From assembly GCA_003427395.1 (NCBI GenBank), contig BFEA01000732.1, forward strand, positions 279,185 to 316,411: a stretch of DNA of 37,227 bases, written 5' to 3'. The notes beneath the pieces were generated by a model. The model was not told where the DNA came from. It worked only from the letters and a program-made list of their open reading frames with translations, and did no database searches. The stretch comes from Chara braunii (Eukaryota > Streptophyta > Charophyceae > Charales > Characeae). A program made the translations under genes and the position numbers. Positions 23,301 to 30,686 of the stretch are shown here, one piece after another (the first letter of the stretch is position 1; the number at the start of each line of letters is the position of its first letter).

Positions 23301-23340
23301 TCACGATCGACCCACTCGAGATCGGATTGCTCCGATCATG
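20331..23340 (-). pseudogene. gypsy pol: protease, reverse transcriptase, RNase H; damaged
   Basis: Protease: NALIDTGSSAVAIS (catalytic DTG) near 22930, ending in VLLGLPWAMAVGA (~22700). RT: KFDVRHGFRHL, then GICNAPATFQQAMN and the catalytic YMDD in VIVYMDDILVYS (~21215). RNase H: ITEWQPEAISAIL, GECYAALWGISHFRAY, LVTDHEPL and HRNADGLTRL; the first catalytic Asp is Glu here (TEW). One frame covers 22715-20331 with TAG at 21663-21665 and 20889-20891. The protease start is in another frame (TAG at 22982-22984) with a 1-nt shift near 22775. Because gag and the later pol share a frame, the ancestor probably had one gag-pol ORF. The natural end is TAA at 20331. Confidence 0.88.
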
Positions 23341-24569
23341 CCTGCGAGATGGAGATACTTGAGAGGATCGACCACGTCAGCAGCGTCGGGGGAAGAAACT
23401 CCCGATGTCGATATCGTTGTCATCGAAGGGGGGGGGTGCTTTATGGCATATGCCACGAGTTCTCTTCCTTGATCCGTATCCATCAAAGCGGCCACTCGTC
23501 CTTGATTAAGGGCAACGGGGGCCGCAGCAGAGGGAGGCTGATTACGTTTCGGCTGCGGAGAGTCTCGGGCGAAATGCGCAGGCTGTTTGCAGTTAAAACA
23601 CTCGATCTTTCCAGCCGGATTAGCTAGATGAGGAAACTGAGGTGCAAATCCTGGAGCAGGCGGAGCAGGCAAGAGTGGAAATGATGCAGGGGCAGGCCCA
23701 GCAAGAGCTGGGCTAGGCTTAAGGACCCTGCTCATTATCTGTTTCATCCGTTCCATATGAGCGGCCTGCATTTGGATGAAGTTACTCATCCATTCGGACT
23801 GCTTGATAATAGTCGTATGGATCATCTGGGTAAGGTGTAGATTGGTTACGGCCGGCAAGAGCGGTTCAGAGGAAGTTCCGCTTCTAATGGCTGCGATCAA
23901 TTGATTCTTTGGGGGAGATGGAGGAGAAGCAGTCGGGATATCGAAAACGATTCCGTCAGGAAGATCATGGTCTTGGCGGGGATAAAATCGTTCTACCGCC
24001 TGCAACCATGATCGCCTTTTAGCCGTTACATCCCGTATGGTATCCGTAATGTCTTCGTCTCCCTGGCTGATATACTTTTTTGTGCCAGCCAGATCCAGTT
24101 CCAAAGCTTTAGTTATGATATCCGATAACGGGTGTGTTTTCGACAGAACCTTTTTCTGCAGCTTCCCTTTTAATGTCGGACTTTGTAGGTGATCGATGAA
24201 CAAATCTCGAGCGGATTTCTCGTCTCGCCCGGATTTGTCCTATGTGGTTTGAAATTGATCGACAAAATCGGGCAACAACTCCCCTGGTCCCTGTGGCCGA
24301 TTTTTTAGCACGTACCATGCGGCATCCTCACTAACCATATCAAATCGAGCCAAGAATGCATTCTTAAAAGTCTCCCAATCTACCCATGTATGCTTTCTGA
24401 ACCAGTCGTGCGATGTATTTCGGAGTAGTAATGTCAGAACACGGGGAAAATCGACTGCGATATAGTTTTGAGCTTCGACAGCTTCCAGCCAAGCCTCGGG
24501 ATGGGTATGGTTGGGGAAGAAGGGGAAGGGGGCAAGGATGCAAACGATCACCCTTGTACCGTCCACCAT
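23301..24569 (-). pseudogene. gypsy gag (capsid and nucleocapsid), one internal stop
   Basis: A single frame of ~423 codons is broken only by a TAG at 24240. The capsid-like part has HPEAWLEAVEAQNYI, WETFKNAFLARF and LPDFVDQF, the usual Ty3/gypsy retrotrans_gag pattern. A proline-rich linker then leads to the nucleocapsid knuckle CFNCKQPAHFARDS (~23580-23600). The last ligand of C-x2-C-x4-H-x4-C is Ser, a one-base change from Cys. The frame is open ~30 codons upstream of the ATG, so the start is approximate. In a live element gag packages the RNA and cDNA synthesis occurs inside the particle. Confidence 0.85.
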
Positions 24570-24692
24570 TGGTATTGCTGACGCAGCCGCACTAGACTGA
24601 GACCTGGTTACGGGGCGATCTCGACGAGCTAATTGAGGGTCTCTCCTACCTCTCGCCAGTTCGACTTACTATCATTAGAACCGACACGTGTC

Positions 24693-24705
24693 GGCTCAGA
24701 TACCA
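24693..24705 (-). promoter_or_regulatory. Primer-binding site (initiator Met tRNA type)
   Basis: On the - strand, directly after the LTR, stands TGGTATCTGAGCC. It matches TGGTATCAGAGCC, the complement of the initiator-Met tRNA 3' end used by many plant LTR elements, with one mismatch. Its place fixes the inner end of the 5' LTR at about 24706. Confidence 0.8.
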
Positions 24706-24925
24706 ACCTCACGCCCTGTGCTATCTTCCGTTCGGAGTGTTCGCTGTGTGGAAAAGAGGCCCAGAAAAACAGCAAGATTGAGTGTGCCAAGGATTTTTTG
24801 AAATTGAGTGTGGGGATACGGACGAAACTGAAATCCCCCGTGTTGGTCCGATGAAGCGAGTCGATTAATTTCGCGCGTCGTGGAATGCGCACGAGGACAT
24901 GGCGCGAAAACAGAAAGATCCAAAT

Positions 24926-25474
24926 TCAATCCAAAAAGTATTGTCGGGCTTCCCACCGGGCTACAACCCGTCGTTTAGAGCGGAAAGGCTTTGGCACGAT
25001 TCGCGTGTCCCGTTTCCGTATCAAGTCTCGTCGTCGTTTGCTGGTTAGTTCCGAGTCCGACGTGGACGGTCTCAGTCGTGTGACTCTCTCATTGTGATCG
25101 TTTTCACTCCGTATCTGGTAGTGGAAGCCTTTCGATTCGTAGCGATCGAAACGCTGACACTCAGTGCATAAGGTTCTAGGCCAATGAGGCGCCACTGTCG
25201 TCCACGGAATGACGATCAATTCGTTAAAGGGGAGCAATATTGAGTAGGGTGGGAAGTGGGTATCAATAATGACAAAGCCCTCATCTACAAATCTATAACA
25301 ACGATTTTCGGGAGGGAAGAAGTACTGTCCGTCGATTCGTGCGACGGCTTCTCGTACATCCCACTCGCATACACGTGTCCTTTCCTCGTTATAGGGAAAA
25401 GGCCGCGTCGGAATGGGGGATACGGGAGGCTGGCGCCTGATCGAAGGGTACTGGTCAATCCACATATCAATCAA
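24926..25474 (-). CDS. Unknown open frame inside the right LTR
   Basis: 182 codons. The first ~128 (25474-25091) are specific to the right LTR and look protein-like: WIDQYPSIRRQPPVSPIPTR, CEWDVREAVARIDGQYFFPP, FVIIDTHFPPYSILLPFNEL and VAPHWPRTLCTECQRFDRYE. The rest runs into sequence shared by both LTRs (basic, Ser/Arg-rich) and is probably not coding. No family recognised. A loose resemblance to the accessory ORF B end (GDHFPRFHLIIRYEELPV) may be chance or common origin. No counterpart exists in the left LTR. Confidence 0.4.
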   Translation of the reverse strand: MIDMWIDQYPSIRRQPPVSPIPTRPFPYNEERTRVCEWDVREAVARIDGQYFFPPENRCYRFVDEGFVIIDTHFPPYSILLPFNELIVIPWTTVAPHWPRTLCTECQRFDRYESKGFHYQIRSENDHNERVTRLRPSTSDSELTSKRRRDLIRKRDTRIVPKPFRSKRRVVARWEARQYFLD

Positions 25475-26057
25475 TTGTAAAGACCTTGAGAGGTCACCAA
25501 GGGAAGAAAATGCTCACGCAACTTACACTCAATTCCTTTCGATTCGAGAGGGAGAGAGAGTGAAAAGAAAATGCGTCCTCAGCTTGAAGCATGCATATAA
25601 CCGCGAGCTCTATTCGTGGCTCCAGTTAGTGAGCCAACGCGGCGTGTGGTTCAGCTGCTGATGTCGTGCAGCAGAAGGCAGAAGGCATTCGCAGCACATT
25701 CAGAGCTACAGATCTAAACACTCTTGCATTCTCGAACAAAATCCCAACGACGATCGTTTAATCAACATGAAAAAAGAAAGAGACACAAATTTCCATACAT
25801 GCATTCACTGTGGAAGGTGCGAAAATGAGACATGCACCGGAAAAGATGGGTCGCATTGCCCAGTACACACGCATTCACCGTTCACAAGGTAAGAAGACAG
25901 GGTCCTTGCATAGGAGGATTACCCAGGAAACTAGTGGAAGAGTTCCGGAAGAAGTTCTTTTACACAAGGAAAGCGCATCGATTCGCTCCTACTCGGGAGA
26001 GAAAGCGAGAGACGATCAATCGAGACACATCATTATTCAAAAGTCGAGAAAAGAGGG

Positions 26058-26058
<1 letters not shown>

Positions 26059-26120
<62 letters not shown>
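26059..26120. repeat. (GA)n microsatellite in the right LTR
   Basis: About 31 uninterrupted GA units. The matching place in the left LTR (~14785-14830) is short and interrupted, so the run expanded, or was eroded, after insertion. The open frames here that translate to long Ser-Leu or Arg-Glu repeats are artefacts. Confidence 0.95.
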
Positions 26121-26123
<3 letters not shown>

Positions 26124-27446
26124 ATATAGGTGATGACCAAATCTTGGAAGAGAGGCATTCGACATGACCGCCATGCACTCAAGCCAAAGATAAAGATCCG
26201 CAACAACAAACGCGCATTCGTCGTTAATTCCAATATGGCCCCTGACCAATCACTCACTCAACTCCAATCATCGACCCTTATACCCGCACCGACGATCCCG
26301 ACCGTCGCGTGTTTACTCCCCCCACTGCGATCGTCACCCCGCTGTCGTAAACTCGACACGGTTCGCCCGGATCCCACAGTACGTCGTGGCGATCAAGCGC
26401 GCAACCGGCCAGCCTATCGTCTGCCCGACAGGACTTTCCGACTCGCATCAATCCACTCTGCCTAGCCACTGCTTCACGAAAGCTGGCTTAGGAGTTGAGA
26501 ACGTAAGAGAGGTTTTTCGGACGCGCTTGTGTGGTTTATAGTTGCGACAGGGGAGATAGAAGGGGGAGAAGGCGACAGGAAAGCTGAGGTGTAAGAGTAG
26601 AAGCAGGAGGAGAAGACTTTGAGAACAGTGCTCTACGAACGCCATGCTGATCCCTCGGAACTCAAGGTTCAACCAATCAGATTCGTCGCGCGATAGGAAG
26701 GTCCTATCGATCCACGCACCTGATTGGCGAGCGGGCCCTATCGGAGGATCGATCAGGCGTCGTACGCCAGGCTTAGAGGGTTAGAAGAGAAAAGGCGCGA
26801 GAGGTGGCGCAAGACGGGTCCAAGATTCAGATGATCAAGAAAGAGAAATGGGCGCGCGAAAGCAAGGCGGGAGATAGAGAGAGGGAGAAGGAAAAACAGT
26901 TACGGGGAGAGAGAAAAAGGAGGGAGAAGGGAAGGGAGGCGCGGGAGGGAGCGATGCGGGGGACAAAGAGGAGGAAGCTTTTGCATGCACGGCGCCGTCA
27001 ACAAAAAAAGACAAAGGCACCGAAACAGTTACAGCTTGCTTCTATCCTAATTCAAAATTGAAATCACCATATCCGCGCGCGAAAAAGCGACGTGGGAAAA
27101 TAAAATCCTACGCCTATTCGTATTCACTCAAAATTCCGAGAGGTTTCTTCGACGCGCCCAAGAACATTCACACACCCAAAAAGGACACGTCGAAGTTCCG
27201 CTTATCCCGGAATTCCCAACTACCGAGCCCGATTCCCAGTGCGCTCGCTAAGGTGCACGTAAATTCCCATGTATTTCCCGACTTTGCAAGAAGAAAAACA
27301 GAACTCAGCAGTTGAAAAAGCTCTCAAAAAGGAAAATGCGGCACCCGAAAGCAAGAACTCAAAACGGGGCTTTCATGGGGTTGGTATGATACAAGCAAAA
27401 GAAAGGGTACGAAAGATGGCACGGGGTCGGGAAGTGGTTTGTTACA

Positions 27447-27978
27447 TGCCCTTGGAACATATGAAACCACGTTAGGGCTCTCCACCTTGATCCTTCCTCG
27501 TTTGAACTCTTGTCCGAAGACCTCATCCTGCAGCCATACATCTTCGTATGCCCTTATCACATCCTCCTTCACTTTTTTTGGTAAGAAGCGAGCTCCATCT
27601 CGGAAGATAACGGTGACCGTTCTTTCCTTTAACCACTTTATCTTGATCTCATCCAGAGTGGAGTTCAAGATAAAATGGAGTTCTCCCTGTCACTTTCATT
27701 TCCCCCGGGTCTATGTCCGTTGGCAAAATGCCTTCCTCGTAACACGCTCTTATCATTTCCCTCGCCCTCTCCTCTTCTAATCGACAGTCACCCCGAACCT
27801 GGGCCGTTCCTTCTCCTTCACCTTGCATGACTGGTTCAACTTCCATCTTAGCAAACTTCGTCAACAGCTCTTCTAACTCGAAGGAAAAAGACAGGTTCAA
27901 ATCTCTCTCTCCACTTGATAACAGTCTGGCGGGCGGCATGCTGTAACCGCTGATAGCGTCCACAATGGCTATGGCCAT
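27447..27978 (-). pseudogene. LINE C ORF1 proximal part, beyond the gypsy insertion
   Basis: The probable start ATG is at 27976-27978 (MAIAIVDAISGYS). The frame runs through FELEELLTKFAK and ILPTDIDPGEMKVTGRTPFYL. After a shift near 27660 it continues as LDEIKIKWLKERTVTVIFRD, GARFLPKKVKEDVIRAYEDV and SPNVVSYVPRA, then meets the LTR at 27446. The next expected part, leading to FKPWLTRAEIRDW, is found at 13807 on the far side of the gypsy element. Position, strand and content show one ORF1 split in two. Upstream frame (to 28068) is open but uses no ATG. Confidence 0.75.
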
Positions 27979-28374
27979 TGGTCTTCGTAAACGCGAAAAC
28001 ACTGAGCTACCTACGCCTACTGTTCCGCGCCGGAAACGTCGTCGCCGGTCAGGCCTGCTGAAAGCCAAAGGCGGTGCTAGCCCCGAGCGCTACCGCGCCG
28101 GTCGAAGCGCCTTGGACCGTTACCACCTTCGCCCGACTACGGTAGCAATTGGTTCCTCAATTCCCTCTGTTTTTTGCAGTATAAAAGTGATCCTTGCTTT
28201 TGTAAAAAACAAACAAACAACGGACATGTTGATGCGGGGGCCGTTTTCTTTCCGAAATTACCATCATGACGCCATGCACGACATGTGTGCGGATGTGTTG
28301 GCGGGCCCCTCGGGCGGCTGCCTATTGTCAACCGCTCTCAACCGAATAGAACGCACCCTCATTGTGGACTCCTT
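27979..28374. other. LINE C 5' flank and unassigned sequence
   Basis: The first part probably holds the LINE C 5' UTR, but its start cannot be placed. 28329-28366 resembles one arm of the second hairpin family (ACCGAATAGAACGC; compare 35484-35514). Nothing else recognised. Confidence 0.35.
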
Positions 28375-28496
28375 GGGCCTCGCTGCACTACTCTCCACAT
28401 GCACAAAAGACAAAAGTTATGGCGGTGCATCTTTCCATGTTCCAGCACAAGATTCATTCTCATTTTGCACATTTGGAGAGTAGTGCAGCGAGGCCC
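28375..28496 (+). repeat. Hairpin element H1, copy 2 (perfect 23-bp inverted ends)
   Basis: GGGCCTCGCTGCACTACTCT at 28375 is mirrored at 28474-28496, 23 of 23 bases complementary. The ~76-base middle has the family core: ATGCACAAAAGACAAAA, then ATGGCGG, then GATTCATTCTCATTTTG. No coding capacity. Confidence 0.85.
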
Positions 28497-28711
28497 GTTG
28501 TGGGCGTATGGGAGCTAACCTTCCAGTCCTATACGATCATGTTCTCACGCGCGCGACACGACCCTGTCCGTTTTCGCGGGCGTCATTTTCCGCGATCACA
28601 TGTGTTCGCGCGCGGCATTGTTTTTTTTTCTTTTTGTTTTTTGGGAAAGCTTGAAATTATATTGCAAAACCGCCCTTGTGATCGTCGTCTGCAGCCCCGC
28701 CGATGCACGGG
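28497..28711. other. Spacer, nothing recognised
   Basis: GC-rich words with CGCG and a T run; no frame or repeat assigned. Confidence 0.3.
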
Positions 28712-28823
28712 GAGCTCTGCTACTCACGAAAAATGTGCAAAACGAGAATGAATCCTGCCACAGAACCTGGGAAGATACACCGCCATTGGTTTTTGTCTTT
28801 TATGCATTGGTTGAGTAGCGCTC
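28712..28823 (-). repeat. Hairpin element H1, copy 3 (reverse orientation)
   Basis: Ends GAGCTCTGCTACTCA and TGAGTAGCGCTC pair with two missing bases. The core is present in reverse: AAAACGAGAATGAATCC and CCGCCATTGGTTTTTGTCTT. Confidence 0.7.
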
Positions 28824-28840
28824 GTCATTTTCCGCGCGTA

Positions 28841-28940
28841 GGGCCTCGCTCCACTGCTCAACGAAAATGTTCAAAACGAGTATGAACGGTCCTCGAAAAC
28901 ATGGGAAGATACGTCTCCAATTTTTCTCGTCTTTTATGGG
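28841..28940 (-). repeat. Hairpin element H1, copy 4 (lacks its right arm)
   Basis: Left arm GGGCCTCGCTCCACTGCTCA and a diverged reverse core (CAAAACGAGTATGAACGG). It ends where copy 5 starts. Its left arm pairs perfectly (20/20) with the right arm of copy 5 at 29042-29061. Confidence 0.65.
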
Positions 28941-29061
28941 CCTCGCTCCACTACTAAGGACATGCACAAAAGACAAAAAACAAATGGCGGCGCATGTTCT
29001 CATATTCTAGCGGAAGATTCATTCTCATTTTTCATATTTCGTGAGCAGTGGAGCGAGGCCC
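28938..29061 (+). repeat. Hairpin element H1, copy 5
   Basis: Arms GGGCCTCGCTCCACTACTAA and TGAGCAGTGGAGCGAGGCCC pair at 18 of 20 positions. The core is in forward orientation and 124 bp in all, the same size as copy 2. Confidence 0.8.
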
Positions 29062-29084
29062 CATGATCCTGTGGCCAAAGCTAA

Positions 29085-29204
29085 GGGCATCGCCACACCA
29101 CTCTCGAAACGTACAAAACGAGAATGAACTTCCCGCTAGAACATGGCCAGATGCGCCCGCCATATTTTTGTCTTTTTGACATTTCCACAGTGGTGTGGGG
29201 AGGC
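29085..29204 (-). repeat. Hairpin element H1, copy 6 (diverged arms)
   Basis: Arms GGGCATCGCCACACCACTCT and CAGTGGTGTGGGGAGGCC. Core in reverse: CAAAACGAGAATGAACTTCC, AGATGCGCCCGCCAT, TTTTTGTCTTTT. The arms have changed in parallel (CACACCA/TGGTGTG), keeping the stem. Confidence 0.75.
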
Positions 29205-29340
29205 CAGCCTTTCGCAGTGGGACGTTGGTCATAAGATGCTCACAGTACGGCCTCACAGGGACATTTCTTTTTAGTTGTCGTTTTGCGTTCCCTGGACAAT
29301 TGCAAGGGAACGGAAAGTGGTAGGGGGCCTTCCTCCATCG

Positions 29341-29550
29341 TTAATTAATGGAACGTCCCACCAAAAAGGTTACCATAGCCGTCGTCTTCGCCTTTTTGGC
29401 GGTTGGCATTGGCACATCTTCACTGTCTTCTGTACCATCACCGTCTTCAGCATCGGCTTCTCCCCGACCACTGGCATCGTCGCCCTTGGCTACGCTTGCC
29501 TCTTTGCCCGCCCGTCGATCTCTCCTGGTAGAGGCGCTCGTGATGCGTTA
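29341..29550 (-). other. Possible coding remnant, charged peptide
   Basis: On the - strand an open frame without ATG reads RRDRRAGKEASVAKGDD, then GEADAEDGDGTEDSEDVPMP, then TAKKAKTTAMV and a stop at 29341-29343. The mixture of acidic and Lys/Arg clusters is nuclear-protein-like. It could equally be low-complexity chance. No family recognised. Confidence 0.25.
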
Positions 29551-30002
29551 TTCTGATCATTAGGCTATGTCGTCGTGTAGTCTGCCGTGGTAGGGCGCCG
29601 TCCCGCTATGTGTACGTCAGGTACTTGAGTCCTTAGCTCTTTGAGCACGTTGAGGGCTTTGAGTACGTCGAGTATGGCGTGGGTGTGCTGATGCAACGAG
29701 AACATGCTCAGCATTACACGCCGCGATGGCCGCAATTTGTGGACATGACGCCATATCTGACAAGGTACTCGTCCCGCAGGTGATGTGAGCCCACCTACCG
29801 TGGCAAGGTGTGTTCATCTCTCTGCCATCTTCGCCCGAGCACAACGATCCCCTTCCTCCCCTCCCCCCTCCTCTCCCCCCCCTCTCCTCTTCCACGTCAT
29901 TATGACGGTATCGGACGGAGCGGTTATAGCTTGTTTCCATTCGCGATTAGGTCCCTCGTCCAGGAGGGGGGGGGGGGNGGGGGTAGCAGGAGCGGCATAG
30001 GC
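29551..30002. other. Unassigned, with C- and G-homopolymer tracts
   Basis: A C-rich run at 29850-29892 and a G run at 29965-29982 with an unresolved base (n) at 29978. No supported gene. The G run may form a quadruplex or mark an assembly problem. Confidence 0.4.
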
Positions 30003-30453
30003 TCGTGAGTAGCGCGTCTCGATCTCGCCGAAAGCGTGTGGCTTTCCGAGGCAATCCGAGCATTCGTTTTCAGCGGCAATAGCTGCCGCAGTTGCTTTTC
30101 CTGAGCATCTCGAGTAGCTTGACCCAGTTGAGCACCTTGAGCACCTTCAGTGCCCAGTGTGTCTAGGAGTAGAAGGTGACAGCGGCCGACAGTCTGGTGA
30201 GTTGCGCGTCTCTCTGTCCAAAAGCTACTGGCTTTCCGGAGCACATATTGAGCAGCGAAAGCGAGTGGTTGGTTTCCTGAGCATCTTGAGTAGCTTGACC
30301 GCGCTTGAGCACCTTGAGTACCTGGAGTGCCTTAGAGTAGAGACAGAGAGTTGAGCACCTTGAGTACCTAGAGTGCCCTTGATTAGAGACACAGAGTTGA
30401 GCACCTTGAGCACCTTGAGTACCTGGAGTGCCTGTTAGGCTAGAGACAGATAG
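30003..30453 (+). repeat. Tandem repeat upstream of the receptor-kinase gene
   Basis: Two diverged ~180-base units (from ~30003 and ~30189) share GTGAGTnGCGCGTCTC, TGGCTTTCCG and CCTGAGCATCTNGAGTAGCTT. The second runs into three shorter units at 30304-30350, 30351-30396 and 30397-30453 built on TTGAGCACCTTGAGTACC. Frames through it give Leu/Glu or Ser/Gln repeats and are not genes. Confidence 0.75.
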
Positions 30454-30686
30454 TTGCGTCATTTTGGCTTGCGTGGGTCGGATCATGCTGGCAAATTCTG
30501 AGACCGTAGAAGCGTAGCCCCCCGGTCACTTGCCTCGACAGGCTCGATCACAAGCAAGAAGGTAATGTCATGCTCCTCGTCCTGGAGCATTCGATTCGTC
30601 CCCTCGGGGTTCTTCTCGAGTGTATAGAATCGTCCTCTCTCTTCCTCGTCGGATCTGTCTTACGCAGCGCCGGGGACATTGCTCTC

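Larger units (their letters stand above)
13841..27446 (-). mobile_element. Ty3/gypsy LTR retrotransposon with PHD-finger integrase and accessory ORFs
   Basis: Direct repeats of ~2.3 and ~2.7 kb (13841-16153, 24705-27446) flank, on the - strand, PBS, gag, protease, RT, RNase H, integrase and two accessory frames. Domain order RT-RH-IN defines Ty3/gypsy. It sits inside LINE C ORF1. Flanking pentamers TGCGC (13835-13839) and TGCCC (27447-27451) are a possible target-site duplication with one mismatch. LTR ends are uncertain by a few bases. No clear polypurine tract precedes the 3' LTR. By eye the LTRs are ~94-95% identical over a 380-bp sample (15361-15740), so the insertion is not recent. Confidence 0.85.
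24705..27446 (-). repeat. 5' LTR of the gypsy element (right copy)
   Basis: The right copy matches the left over 24705-25090 and 25834-27446. On the + strand the outer end reads ...TTTGTTACA, so the LTR starts with TGTAACAAACC on its own strand. The inner end reads ...GCGTGAGGT and is not a good inverted match, so the exact termini are not settled. It includes a long GA microsatellite (26059-26120) and the CCAAT pair near 26670-26730. Confidence 0.8.

Noticed and set aside
30304-30453. CRISPR-like or leucine-rich-repeat reading of the 46-bp repeats
   Set aside because: Repeats are contiguous with no unique spacers, and frames through them contain stops; a eukaryotic minisatellite explains them.
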